The translations under genes were made by a program, and so were the position numbers. The notes below the pieces were generated by a model. The model worked only from the letters and a program-made list of their open reading frames with translations. It was not told the DNA's origin and searched no databases. 64,000 nt of DNA, from NCBI GenBank assembly GCA_036346395.1, contig CM070615.1, positions 10,545,534-10,609,533 on the forward strand, in the 5' to 3' direction. This document shows, piece after piece, positions 1 to 11,348 of this stretch (position 1 is the stretch's first letter; every line of letters starts with the position of its first letter). Source of the stretch: Hsuehochloa calcarea (taxonomy: Eukaryota; Streptophyta; Magnoliopsida; Poales; Poaceae).

Positions 1-1203
1 CAGGAGGTGGGCGGCGGTGGAAGCTAGGTCGGTGCGGGGAGGGGAGCTCGGTGATGGCGGTCCCAGGGAGGCGAGTCTTTGCGGTGGGCTGCTGGGTAGG
101 CTTAGGCGTCGCCTGGCGCCTCCAGCGCCGGCGGCTGGCCGAGGCGGCACGGGACTCAATTGGCGAAGGGGAAGAAGAAGCCGAGGCCGGGATGGAGCTA
201 GAGGGCTTACCAGGGGAGAAGGAGAGGGTAGGGAGCACGGGAGAAAGCGTCGGGCCTTTATAGGCTGGTAGAGAGGATGGAGCCAGGAAGGCGATGTCGG
301 TAGAGGTATGGTTGATGGCGTGGCGCCCATGGCGGCGATTGGCGAGAGAGCGAGGCGAGGCGGCCGATCAAGAGGCGGCACGGCTTGGTGCAGGCGGAGC
401 GTGCCACGAGGCGAAAGGACCTCGCTGACGTCATGGTCGGATGGCGGCGACTTCACGGTGGTGCGGCGCGGAGATGGCGCCGCAGAGGTGGCGAGGAGCG
501 AGTCGAGGCGGCGGGGTGGAGGAGGAGCGGCAGAGGTGGGGCGAGCCTGCGGCGGAGCGAGTAGAGGTGCGGGCGACGCCGTAGAGGGGAAGGTGGAGCC
601 GGGTCGGGCGAAAGCGGGGCCGGGTTGAGCCGGAGAAGAAGGCCGGTGGGCGGACGCGGCGCACGCGGAATAAGGGGAGGGTGCTGCGGATGATGGGAGG
701 TGAAGTGCGGTGAAGGAGACGGCGGCGGCGAGAGAGGGAAAGGCGAGCGATCGGCGAGAGAAAGAGATAAGGAGAGAGCGAGAGGCAGGCGGGCCGAGGA
801 AAAAGAGAAGCGAGGTGGGCGGGCAGGAGATGCAACGTGGGCCAGGAGAGAGGAAAAAGCAGGCCAGCCTAGGTGGAAGGAAAAACAGGCCGGGCAAGGA
901 TTCGTCCCGGGAGAGAGAGAGAAAATTGCGAAGGGGGAGACAAGATCAGTGGCCCGGGAAAAATAGGTTGGCCCAAAAGATTAGGGCTGGTCTAAGAAAA
1001 ACAAAGGTGGAGTAGATATTTGGATGGGTTCAAACTTTGAAAAGATTGAATTGAATTTGTAATTTTGAATAGAGGTTTCAAACACAAACCTGAGCTTAAA
1101 GGAAGCTCGAAATTTTTGGAAGTTAAGCAGCAAAATGAAAATTGAACAAAAATTGAAAACCCAAATGGAGGAACTATTAGCCGTCCGAAAACGGGATGTC
1201 ACA
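1..1203 (-). mobile_element. Ty3-gypsy type LTR, cut by the left window edge
   Basis: Read on the minus strand, the right boundary at 1203 begins TGTGACATCCCG, the usual start of a plant gypsy LTR, and runs leftwards into an AT-rich stretch (about 980-1203) and then GC-rich DNA (1-980). The long overlapping reading frames in 17-1015 are purine-rich, low-complexity and mutually incompatible, so I read none as a gene. The other end and its target-site duplication lie outside the window. Whether this is a solo LTR or part of a longer element cannot be told here. Confidence 0.65.
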
Positions 1204-1765
1204 AAATTTCCGTAGCAGAATGTCAATACAAGCAGCAAACTTGTCAAAGCAAGAATCTAGCTCTTGCACGTGGCCAAGTTCCTGATGGAAGAATAGGTTC
1301 CATAAAAGGACATGGAATTAACCTTTCCAAGAATCCAACATCCATTCGTTGCATCTTTGCAGCTCTGTACTCTGTGGACCCGCATATTGTTCGCTGAAAC
1401 AGTTATGAAGTAACTTGGAATCACCTTGTGAATGTAATTTATGGAACATCAGCCCATCTTATTCAGAAATGCAAAACCACATGTACCATCTTATTTAGTT
1501 ATTTTTTTTCCTTTTCCAAAAAAAAACCTTTGAGTTTTTGTTCCTTTTCCCCCTACAACTGCAAGCATTTCTTGACCTTGACGAGCAACATATTGCACAT
1601 CAGTTATGGATAATTTGGCATGATATATCATGTACTGCGGTGGAAATTTATAATATAAAATGGAAACATAGCTGTGACAGAAAAAGGAAAAAAACAAGAA
1701 TATATGTAGAAAAAGAAATGTTAATTATGCTAAAGCAAAAGGAGAAAACTATCAGAAAGATATTC

Positions 1766-2140
1766 TATTTGCCTCTTTGGAGAACTCAGGGGCTACTACC
1801 CATACACTATGTGTCGTAGTAGGACATCAAGGGGTGCCTCGCCTCCTAGGGTCATCGGCAATACTCGGGAGAATCAATGGAAAGTCGTGTTTTTGTAAAC
1901 CAAGTTCATTACCTAAATGCCTCTTTCCCTCTCAATGTAAGGCAAGGGTAAGAAGGAAAATATCACATCTTGCCCCTATATATGTGGCCCCAAGGGCATG
2001 TAAAAGGGGAGCTCTCCCTGATTTACTCATTCATAATACAAGACTCACACCCTTCACACACTTGGCTCCTCTTTTGTTCGATCCCCTAACAAGACTAAAG
2101 GGTACTCCGTACCCACTGTCTAGTTTTGTTGCTCTGACGA
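1766..2140 (+). mobile_element. Short gypsy LTR, array copy 1
   Basis: First of three LTR copies. It starts TATTTGCC where copy 2 has TGTTTGCC, and it ends near the diverged GCTCTGACGA. It holds the same CCCCTATATATG promoter-like stretch and the same pyrimidine-rich 3' part as copies 2 and 3. The primer-binding-like segment after it is the most degenerate of the three. Boundaries are inferred by comparison with the LTR-free tract near 21370. Confidence 0.6.
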
Positions 2141-2674
2141 TTGGCCATGCTGTAGGGATGAACAAATAGCTACATAGCAGCACTACAAGAAAGCGAAGCC
2201 CATCTGCAAGGCCCTTCGTAAAGCCAAAGCCCACTTCCATTCGTTGCATCTTTGCGACTCGTACTCGATGGACTCGCATGTCAACCTTTGATGCATATTG
2301 TTATTTGAAAGCAGTTATCTGATAACTTGGAATCACCTTGTGAATGTAATTTATGAAACATCACCAATCTTATTTAGAAATGCAAAAGCACATGTACCAT
2401 CTTATTTAGTTTTTCATTTCCTTTTCGAAAAAATCTTGAGTTTTGTTCTTTTTCCCCTGCAACTACAAGCATGAAACTTGATCTTGACGAGCAACATATT
2501 GAGCATCAGTTATGGATAATTTGGCATGATATATCATGTATTGCAGTGGAAATTTATAATATAAAAATGGAAACATAGCTATGACAGAAAAAGGGGACAA
2601 AAACAAGACTATATGTAGAAAAAGAATGGTTAATTATGCTAAAGCAAAAGGAGAAAACTATCAGAAAGATATTC

Positions 2675-3068
2675 TGTTTGCCTCTTTGGAGAACTCAGGG
2701 GCTACTGCCCTTACACTATGTGTCGTGGTAGGACATCAAGGGGTGCCTCGCCCCTAGGGTCATCGGCAATGCTCAGGAGAATCTGTGGAAAGTCGTGTGT
2801 GTGGACCAAGTCCATGAGGTGCATCTATAAAAAAATATACCTAAATGCACCTTTCCCTCTCAATGTAAGGCAAGGGTAAGAAGGAAAATATCCCTTCTTG
2901 CCCCCTATATATGTGGCCCCAAGGGCATGTAAAAGGAGAGCTCTCCCTGATTTACTCATTCATAATACAAGACTCACACCCTTCACACACTTGGCTCCTC
3001 TTTTGTTCGATCCCCTATCAAGACTAAAGGGTACTCCGTACCCACTGTCTAGTTTTGTTGCTACGACA
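2675..3068 (+). mobile_element. Short gypsy LTR, array copy 2
   Basis: Begins TGTTTGCC and ends CTACGACA, so it has canonical TG...CA ends over 394 bp. It is followed directly by GTTGACGCCGTCTGTAGGGA, which resembles the primer-binding segment found after Tat-lineage gypsy LTRs of grasses (commonly TTGGCGCCGTCTGTGGG). A TATATAT box lies in the middle. I infer a Tat-like (RIRE2/Dasheng-like) family from this and from the short LTR length. Confidence 0.65.
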
Positions 3069-3610
3069 GTTGACGCCGTCTGTAGGGATTGAACAAATAG
3101 CTACGCAACAGGCACTACAAGAGAAGCCGAAGCCCATCCTGCAAGGCCCCTTCGTAAAGCCAAAGCCCACTTCCATTCGTTGCATCTTTGCAGCTCTGTA
3201 CTCAGTGGACTCACATGTCAACCTTTGATGCATATTGTTCGCTGAAACAGTTATGCAGTAACTTGGAATCACCTTGTGAATGTAATTTATGAAACATCAG
3301 CCCATCTTATTCAGAAATGCAAAAGCACATGTACCATCTTATTTAGTTTTTCTGTTCCTTTTCGAAAAAACCTTGAGTTTTGTTCTTTTCCCCACAACTA
3401 CAAGCATGAAACTTGGTCTTGACGAGCAACATATTGAGCATCGAGTTATGGATAATTTGGCATGATATATCATGTATTGCGGTGGAAATTTATAATATAA
3501 AAATGGAAACATAGCTATGATGAGAAAAGGGGACAAAAACAAGACTATATGTAGAAAAAGAATGGTTAATTTTGCTAAAGCAAAAGGAGAAAACTATCAG
3601 AAAGATATTC

Positions 3611-4001
3611 CGTTTGCCTCTTTGGAGAACTCAGGGGCTGCTGCCCTTACACTATGTGTCGTGGTAGGACATCAAGGGGTGCCTCGCCCCTAGGGTCATC
3701 GGCAATGCTCAGGAGAATCTGTGGAAAGTCGTGTGTGTGGACCAAGTCCATGAGGTGCATCTATAAAAAAATATACCTAAATGCACCTTTCCCTCTCAAT
3801 GTAAGGCAAGGGTAAGAAGGAAAATATCCCTTCTTGCCCCTATATATGTATTTAAGGGCATGTAAAAGGAGAGCTCTCCCTGATTTACTCATTCATAATA
3901 CAAGACTCACACCCTTCACACACTTGGCTCCTCTTTTGTTCGGTCCCCTATCAAGACTAAAGGGTACTCCGTACCCACTTTCTAGTTTTGTTGCTACGAC
4001 A
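3611..4001 (+). mobile_element. Short gypsy LTR, array copy 3, leading into element interior
   Basis: Third LTR copy, starting CGTTTGCC (first base changed) and ending CTACGACA. The primer-binding-like GTTGACGCCGTCCGTAGGG follows at 4002. Unlike copies 1 and 2, the sequence then continues past the leader into 4 kb of GC-rich interior. This copy is therefore the best candidate for a true 5' LTR of the element at 4002-8095. Confidence 0.6.
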
Positions 4002-5039
4002 GTTGACGCCGTCCGTAGGGACTGAACAAATAGCTACGCAATAGACACTACAAGAGAAGCCGAAGCCCATCCTGTGAGGCCCCTTCGTAAAGCCGAAGCC
4101 TACCCCGAGAGGCCCAGCCTTCGACGTTGCACCTCGCCTCCAAGACAGCCCCCTTCGCCAAGCTAAAGCAAATCACGCAAGGCCCAGCTCGCAGGTACCT
4201 CCGCGTAGATCCCCCTCGCAGCCCACCACGTGGGGCCCATCTCGTGTTGCTGGTCCCCCAGGCCCGCCGCTGCACGTGGCGACCCGGCTCGCCGAGATCC
4301 CCTCAGTGCCACCTTTGTTCGCGCGTCACCACCCTACGATCGCCCGGAGCCCCCCACGTGCTCCTCTGATCGCGCCACTGCACCTCGAGGTGTCGTCGAC
4401 CTCAACCCTTCAGCGCGGCCCCATTCGGCGCACCCACCTCAGTGCCACCGCGGGAACAAGCACCTTCGGTGCGAGCCCCCCTGCTAGCGACCACCCCGGC
4501 CGCCTCGAGCCCCCTCGCCGGGCCCAACCCGCTTCGCCTCGACTCTAGAGTGGCTGCCACGGCACCGCCTGGTGCCCCCTTCGGCGCACCAATCTTGGTG
4601 CCCTAACGGGAGCGAGCACCTTCGACGCAAGGCCCCCCTACCGGTGACCACCCCGGCCACCTTCGTCCTCCTCAAGCCCCCTCGTCGAGCCCAACCCCCT
4701 TCGGCCTCACCTCCAGTGCGGTTGCCCCGGCTATTCCCAGAGCCCCCCCCCCCACGTGCTCCTTCGGCCGCACCACTCCATCTCGAGGCGCTGACAACCT
4801 CGACCCCTTGCGTGTCGCTCCCCTTCGTGAGCGCCCTAGCTACTTCGGTGCTGGCCCTCTTCATGAGCGCCCTAGCTACTTCGGCGCTGGCCCCCTTCGG
4901 CGCCCCTACCTCGGCGTCGCCTTGGAAGCGAGCACCTTCGGCGTGAGAACCACGCCCCGGCCAGTGACCACACTGGCCTCGCGCGGTGACGGCACTGTGC
5001 CACCCTCACAACACGGACACCCATCCTACAGGTAGCACA

Positions 5040-5460
5040 GCACAATAGCATCAAACCTCCTTAAGACAATTACCTTCTTGGTGAATAAAACTAGATAAAA
5101 CAATGTTGGTGGCATTTCAGTCTGAGCAAACATGAACATAGGACCTAAATATACTAGCCGCATCAAACGACACAAATTTGTAACTTGGCCACCGTTACTA
5201 TCTGTCACCAGTGTAGGGGGCAGTCAACAATATCTTGGCTGCTACATACAACTAGTTCCTGCTACATGCATCTCGGTCACGGATAGTAAACTCAGCTAAA
5301 GTTGTATCCTTCATTAAGATTGGGGAATTGTGTTATAATGGATGTTAGCGGTAAATGGCACCATTATTCTCCGGCGGGAACCAATGCTCAACAAAAAGGA
5401 ACAACACATCATTGCACAATTTCGTGGCAACACAAGACACTGTGCATGGCTAAAATACCT
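5040..5460. other. AT-richer spacer, nothing recognised
   Basis: Lies between the GC-rich block and the first minisatellite array. I see no coding similarity, transposon termini or RNA gene here. Confidence 0.5.
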
Positions 5461-5890
5461 TGGTGCACACTAACTCAAACACACAAGTGTGAAGTGTATA
5501 AACAAGACACCACGTATGGCTTCACGCCGTAGTGCACACCAACGCTCCTCATGGATGTGAGTGTACAAACAAGACACCGCGCATGACTCAAATGCCTCGG
5601 TGCACACTAACTCACGCGAGTATGAAGTGTATAAATAAGACACTGTGCATGGCTTCACGCTCCGGTGCACACAGACACCCTTCGCGAACGCGAGGGCGCG
5701 AGTGTATAAACAAGACACCGCGCATGGCTCAAATGCCTTGGTGCACACTAACTTACTCACATGAGTGTGAAGTGTATAAATAAGACACCGCGCATGGCTT
5801 CACGCCCCGGTGCACACCGATGCCCCTCGTAGGCAAAAGTGTATAAACAAGACACTGTGCATGGCTTCACACCATAGTGCACACAGACGC
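5460..5890. repeat. Minisatellite array 1 (~69 bp unit)
   Basis: The motif GGTGCACAC, followed by a short variable part and then ATAAACAAGACACCGCGCATGG, recurs at about 5463, 5532, 5600, 5666, 5741, 5811 and 5876. The spacing is close to 69 bp, and alternate units resemble each other more. The units are diverged. Confidence 0.85.
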
Positions 5891-5894
5891 CCCC

Positions 5895-6560
5895 CAAAGG
5901 CCTCGTCTCGGCAACTAAGGAGTCTCCTGCATTGGCGGGGAGACATTGCGTATCGCGCTCAATCGCATAAAACCCTAGAAGCTCTGACGGCTGCACCTCA
6001 ACAACTAGGGAGTCTCCCGCCTCGGAGACCTCGCCTCGGCGCAGAGACATTGCATATCGCGCTCCATTACACAAAACCCTAGTCGTTCTGAATGATGTGC
6101 CTTAGCAACTAGGGAGTCTCCCGCCTTGAAGGCATCGCCTCGGCGGAGAGACATTGCATATCGCGTTCCATTGCGCAAAACCCTAATCACTCCGAAGGCC
6201 TCGCCTCGGTGGAGAGACATTGCATCTCGCACTTAATCGCGTGAAATCCTAGTCACTCCGAAGGTCGCACCTCAGCGACTAGAGAGTCTCCCGCCTTGAA
6301 GGTCTCATCTCAACGGAGAAACATTGCACATCGCGCTCAATCGCGCAAAACCCTAGTCGCTCCGAAGGTCACGCCTCGGCGACACTGGAGTCTCCCGCCT
6401 CGAAGGCCTCGCCTCGGCTGAGAGACATTGCATCTCATGCCCCATCACGTAAAACCCTAGTCACTCCGAAGGCCGTGCCTCGATGACTGAGGAGTGTCCC
6501 GCCTCGAAGGCCTCGCCTCGGCAGGTAGACCTCGCAAACCACGCGCCAATGCACCAAACC
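5895..6560. repeat. Minisatellite array 2 (~70-110 bp unit)
   Basis: Repeats of CCTCGCCTCGGCGGAGAGAC followed by ATTGCATATCGCG and then AAAACCCTAGTCGCTCCGAAGG. Copies of GAGACATTG-type motifs lie near 5942, 6051, 6150, 6222, 6320 and 6423. Confidence 0.85.
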
Positions 6561-6584
6561 CTTGTCACTCTGAACAGTATAAGG

Positions 6585-7190
6585 GGACGGCGCTTGACTT
6601 CACCTCCCCCTCACTAGCTTTGGGATCTCAAACAAGCCCTATCAAAAAAGTCTGCCTCGCACTCGATAGCTCTGTGCTCCCAAACGAGCCCAATCAAAAA
6701 AAAGTATAGGGGGCGACATTCGGCTTCGCCTCCCCCTCGCTAGCATTGAGCCCCCAAACAAGCCTAACAAAAAAAGTATGGGAAACGACGCTCTGCTTCG
6801 CATCCTCCTCGCTAGCTTTGAGCTCCCAAACGAGCTCGATCAAAAATAAATAGGGATAGCACTCGGCTTCGCCTACCCCTCGCTAGCTTTGGGCTCCGAA
6901 ACGAGTCCAAAAAAGTATGGGGGCGGCGGCAGCCGCCTCCCCTCGCTAGATTTGGCTCCCAAAGAAGCCAATCAAAAAAATATGGGGGGACGGCGCTCGG
7001 CGTCCCCCACCCCCCGTGCGCTAGCTTTGAGCTCCCAAATGAGCCCAATCAAAAAAAAGTACGGGGGACAGCGCTCAGCTTTGTCTCCCCCCGCTAGCTT
7101 TGGGCTCCCAAACGAGCCCAGTCAAAAAAAGAATGGGGTCGACGCTCAGCTTCGCCTCCCCCTCGCTATCTTCAGGGCTCCGTGGAGCTC
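6585..7190. repeat. Minisatellite array 3 (~75-80 bp unit)
   Basis: About eight diverged units of GGGCTCCCAAACGAGCCCAA, then a TCAAAAAAA run, then a GTATGGGGGCGACGCTCGGC-type segment and CCTCCCCTCGCTAGC. The internal GGGCTC/GAGCCC halves are partly self-complementary. Confidence 0.85.
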
Positions 7191-7372
7191 TATCTCACAA
7201 GCATGGGGAATGACGCTCAATATTCTCCTCCTACAGACAACATCAGTCCTTCACGCCACTCCAAGTTGCTTGTGCAAATCGTTAGGAGCAACCGAAAGGG
7301 GGGACATGACCAACGCAAATGGTCACACTGAAGAAGTAATCAAATACAACAAGGTGTAGCGAAGACTTTCGC

Positions 7373-8085
7373 ATGATGCGCAGCCCGCCTCGAAGGTCAT
7401 GCATCGGTGTGGCGGCCCCGCGTCAACTTCGCCTACACGAGCCCTATTTCTACTCACCGCCTGCCTCGAGGGCAATGCCTTGGTGTGGTCGATCCTCGTC
7501 GACTTCGCCCGCATGGGCTCCGTCTTTTCTCACCGCCCGCCTCAAGGCCATAGCCTCGGTGGGGCGGCCCCGACGCGTCGCCCACCTCGAGGGCCATGCC
7601 TTGGCGTGGCGGCTCTGCGTCGACTTTGCCTGCACAGGCTCCGCCTCTCCTCGCCACCCGCCTTGTGGCCGTAACCTCGGCGGGGCTGCCACGGCGCACC
7701 ACCCGTCTCGAAGGCCATACCTCGGCGTGGTAGCCTCGCGTCGACTTCGCCTGCATGGCCTCCATCTCTGCTCACCGCCCGCATCGAGGCCATAGCCTCA
7801 GTAGGGTGGCCCCGACACACCCCTTCCTCGAGGACCATGCCTCAGCATGGTGGCTCCGCCTCGACTTCACCTGCGCGGGCTCCGCCTCGAGGCCATAGCA
7901 TCGGCGGGGAGGGCTCGACTCGCTGCCCACCTCGAGGGCCATGTCTCGGTGTGGCGGCTCGGCGTCGACTTCACCCGCACAGGCTCCGTCTCGAGACTAT
8001 AGCCTCGGTGGGACGGCCCCGGTGTGCCACCCACCTCAAGGACCATACCTTGTCATGGAGGCTCCACGTCGACTTCACCCAACCG
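7373..8085. repeat. Minisatellite array 4 (GC-rich, ~80/160 bp unit)
   Basis: Alternating units with CTCGAGGCCATAGCCTCGG and CGTCGACTTCGCCTGCACGG cores. Every frame stays open over long stretches because of this composition, which explains the overlapping 80-140 codon frames on both strands. Confidence 0.8.
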
Positions 8086-8095
8086 AACAAATAAG

Positions 8096-8907
8096 TGTGC
8101 CATCCTACAATGGCTAAAGCTAGAGCAGTTGTTTTTTTTTTTGTTTATGAAGTAAAAAGCATTTGTGCTGCGGAGCTGACATTACTTCTAAAGTTCAATA
8201 TTTTAATTTTTGAGCAGTTTTGTAACAAAATTCAACTCATGTGTATATAATATAAAGTATTATGTAATGATGAACTTGGCCCATGTTTTTTTACTGCTTA
8301 TGCTTGTCATGCTCAGTGCATAACACATGATAAGGTATAATGGGCCTAAAACTCGTTAATTTAAACATTCTTTAGATTACTTACGATGAAAATTGTCAGC
8401 AGTCACTCAGATTTTGATGGTAAGACTTAGGGTTCTTCGGGGGACTTTTTCTTGGACCATCCTTGAAATGAATATAACCACATCATGTCCTTTGTAACAG
8501 TATAAATTTGTGTGATGTAGCTTGTATATGAAATAGTAATTTGATTGAAGCCGTGTGAAAGTCAAATCCTTTATTGATAAAATAATATTCTGATTGACTA
8601 GTGGCTCTTGCAGGATTTGCATATATGCTTTGTTTCCTTTTTTGTTTTCCTTTTTATGAGGACATCGTTCCATTCAAGTGGGAGAGATCTTGCATTGTAC
8701 CATGGACATACAAAAGCAAGTAACTAACTATAAACTTAGGATAATAAGATGGTTTTTCATCCTCCAACTTGATGCTTGACTTGACCTCAAGATTCCTAGC
8801 TAGAAATGTTGTCCTGTTGCAAGTGGTCGAGGTGACAAATTTGGAGATGGAAAATGATAAAGAGTCAAAACATCTAAGTTTATATTCTCAATGATATTGC
8901 TAATCTA
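8096..8907. other. AT-rich stretch, no feature recognised
   Basis: Low-GC DNA between the retroelement interior and the fourth copy of the array tract. It contains an oligo-T run near 8131. I see no splice-supported coding sequence or transposon ends. Confidence 0.5.
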
Positions 8908-9109
8908 CAGCAGAATGTCAATACAAGCAGCAAACTTGTCAAAGCAAGAATCTAGCTCGTGCACGTGGCCAAGTTCCTGATGGAAGAATAAGTTCGGTAA
9001 AAGGACATGGAATTAACCTTCCAAGAATCCAACTTCCATTCGTTGCATCTTTGCAGCTCTGTACTCTGGACCCGCATGTCAACCTATGATGCATATTGTT
9101 TGTTGAAAC
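8908..9109 (+). repeat. Fourth copy of the array tract, left part
   Basis: From CAGCAGAATGTCAATACAAG onwards this matches 1212-1400 closely and is free of the short LTR. It breaks at GAAAC (9105-9109), where the solo LTR 9110-21025 is inserted. The tract resumes at 21026. Confidence 0.8.
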
Positions 9110-9413
9110 TGATGAACCACGAAGGTTCTGTTCTGGTCTGATCTTTCGGTGAGAAGGTAAGTTCGGTAGTAGTCGTTCCACTCTCACAATCCTGGCTACG
9201 AACTCGCAAGGCTCAAAACCATGTAACCGCTGAACTCGTTATCAACCGTGCACGAATACCCGGATGACCTGATCACGAAGATCAATTTATGCATACACCG
9301 AAGAAGCACGTAAGAACAAGATAAATAGGCAATCTGGAATTGCGAATAGGAATTAAAATTGCATTGATAAGTGGGGTTCTGAAGAACAATACCGCTGTTG
9401 ATCTCGCTGAATA

Positions 9414-11293
9414 TGTGGATATCGTGAGGATATGTGCACGATCTCAGGATGATGAGTCAATTGGCAATGGCTATGTTGGTTTGCAGAATCTCGCGTTTTT
9501 GGGGTTTTCTTCATGCTGTCAGACTACAGGCGGTCTGACCGGCGTTGTGGGGCGGTCAGACCGCCCGTGGGACGGTCAGACCGGCAGTGGTGGCCGGTCG
9601 GACCGGCCTGACCTAAATTTGGATTTTGGAGCTAATCCAAAAATAGGTTGTGTAGGCAAGTGAGGGGAGTCTCCTGGATGTGGTCCCATCATTTTTGGAG
9701 CTCCCAGTCAAAAGTTCTATTCGTTTGAAATTTCCAGAAGGTTTCGGAATTTCACGCTGGAATTTTGGCTAAGTCCTTTTGACCGGTCCGACCGCCGTTG
9801 TGGGAGCGGTCCGACCGGCCTGAAATCGGTCGGACCGGCCTTGTGGGGCGGTCAGACCGGCAGTGACTTGGAGGTTAACCAAGTTTGCAGTGAGTTGATT
9901 TGATTGTGTTTCATGTATGGTTATCAATGATTTATTGATGTATATTGCATTGCGGAGCTAACGTGGGTCAAGTTGTGAAGAACTTGTTCCCGAAGCGGTT
10001 TGTTTGTCTATTCTTTGTCGGTGGCTTGCAGTCAACGGCGTCAGCGGTGAGTGGATCGGGACTACGCTTGGAGAGCCGAGGTCCAAAACGATCGGTATAT
10101 CGGGTGGTCGTGTGACACAAGCATGGTGCGAGAATGGGCAAGATGGATCGAGCGGGTGGTTCGATCAATTTGGTTGGATCGGCGGTGCGGATATCGGTGC
10201 GAGTCTCGGGAGGTTCGATGGGATTCGGACAAGAGAGGCTTGGCGGCGATGAGAACCGTTGATCAACCTACGTGGTGAAGCGGCGATTGCTTCAATAGTT
10301 ATGTGTGTGGGTCACATGTGTAAGTGACCCCAAAAGTGAAACCCTAGCTCTCTAGTATAAATAGGAAGGGGAGATGGAAAACCCTCTTAAGCATTCATTT
10401 TAGCCCCTTCTTCCTTTTCTAGGGTTTGGAGGAGAGGAGAGGAGAACTAGGGTTTGGAGTGTGCTCCTTGTTGAGCTCTTGCCCTCCTTGTTGGAGAGGC
10501 TTTGTAAGCATCTTGTGTGACCGAACAATCTTGTGATGCTAAATTGAAAGATCATTTGCTCCTTTGTGTTCTTCTCCCTTTTAGATGATTTTGGTGCTTC
10601 CTTGATTCAAAGGTTTATGCTTGGTATCTTGGCCTTCTTTATCTTGCTTTGATGTGTGGGATTACTCCTAGAGTCATCTAGATCATCAACCCCCACAAGC
10701 AAGTCTTGAATCAAGATTTTCACATTTCTAGGGTTTGTGCACCTCTTTGGTAAAATCTCGAGAGATCGATTCTGCGAAGTGGATCTGACGGATCGTCGCT
10801 AGAAATAGGTCTCTAATATCTTTAGGGAGGTGTGCTCGAAATTTGGTCAAGTTTTATTGGTTGAATCAAAAGTTGGATCAAATTTCGTTTTGGATTTGGG
10901 TGGAGTTTTTCAGTTCTGGACTGAACCGGTCAGACCGGTGTTGCAACGGCGGTCCGACCGCCGGTATTCAGACCATTGGTTTGCTTGGTCGAACCGCATC
11001 CCACCGGTCCGACCGCTAGTTGGTTGCCGGTCAGACCGCTGGTTGACCGTCGGTCCGACCGCCCGTGGTAGCCGGTCAGACCGCCAGTACCCAGATCAGA
11101 ACAGTGAGTTCTTTTCACTATTTGTGTCGTGTGGTTGAGGGGTTTATCGAATCCAACACAAGGCTTCCACTGTGCGCTTACTAATCTTCTTAGCTTTCAT
11201 AGCTAAAGGAGTAAAGTTCGTGTTGTATTCGATTTAGGCGAGAAAGTTTTGAAAGCGCCTATTCACCCCCTTAGTCGCCTTTACGGTCCTACA
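9414..11293 (+). repeat. 5' LTR of the copia element
   Basis: 1,880 bp from TGTGGATATCG to TCCTACA. It carries three clusters of palindromic CGGTC-N-GACCG motifs (about 9532-9612, 9781-9863 and 10923-11088), a TATAAATA box at 10356 and an R/U5-like region downstream. It is nearly the same as 18566-20464. Confidence 0.93.
10356..10363 (+). promoter_or_regulatory. TATA box of the copia 5' LTR
   Basis: TATAAATA in the context CTCTAGTATAAATAGG, about 940 bp before the LTR end; the same box is at 19517-19524 in the 3' LTR. Its position fits the U3/R boundary of a copia LTR. Confidence 0.7.
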
Positions 11294-11295
11294 AG

Positions 11296-11307
11296 TGGTA
11301 TCAGAGC
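11296..11307 (+). other. Primer-binding site (initiator tRNA-Met)
   Basis: TGGTATCAGAGC begins two bases after the 5' LTR end. This is the standard plant copia primer site, complementary to the 3' end of initiator methionine tRNA. Confidence 0.92.
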
Positions 11308-11348
11308 CGGTTAGCTCTTTTCATAGATCTTAACCGGTCTTTGGAGCC

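Larger units (their letters stand above)
1209..4001 (+). repeat. Tandem array: non-TE tract plus ~390-bp LTR, three units
   Basis: The same block recurs with a period of about 912 and 936 bp; the shared motif TAACTTGGAATCACC starts at 1411, 2323 and 3259. Each unit is a ~430-bp AT-rich tract (full length in the first unit from 1209; from 2234 and 3170 in the next two), then an LTR (1766-2140, 2675-3068, 3611-4001), then a ~100-bp retroelement leader. In units one and two the leader jumps straight back to the tract at CTTCCATTCG. In unit three it continues into retroelement interior. A fourth copy of the tract without any LTR lies at 8908-9109 and 21026-21385, which shows where the LTR joins it. 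Confidence 0.8.
4002..8095 (+). mobile_element. Non-coding interior of a Tat/Dasheng-like LTR retrotransposon
   Basis: About 4 kb after LTR copy 3 with no gag or pol similarity in any frame. It is made of GC-rich degenerate repeats (4090-5035), an AT-richer spacer (5040-5460) and four successive minisatellite arrays (5460-8085). Long frames such as those near 4230-4950 and 7370-8095 come from GC bias and repeat phase and overlap on both strands. A short LTR with a large non-coding, repeat-filled interior is how non-autonomous Dasheng-type elements of rice are built; that assignment is inference. No matching 3' LTR is visible at the right end, so the element appears truncated. Confidence 0.5.

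Noticed and set aside
2181..2200. CACTACAAGA motif resembling a CACTA transposon end (also near 3110 and 4046)
   Set aside because: It recurs at the same place in the retroelement leader after each LTR, and no inverted partner end or 3-bp duplication is seen.
4230..4950. Several 75-126 codon frames on both strands
   Set aside because: GC-rich repeat DNA in a retroelement interior; the frames overlap in all phases and show no domain.
5460..8085. Regular direct repeats that could recall a CRISPR array
   Set aside because: Units are long, diverged and without unique spacers of constant length, in plant nuclear DNA.
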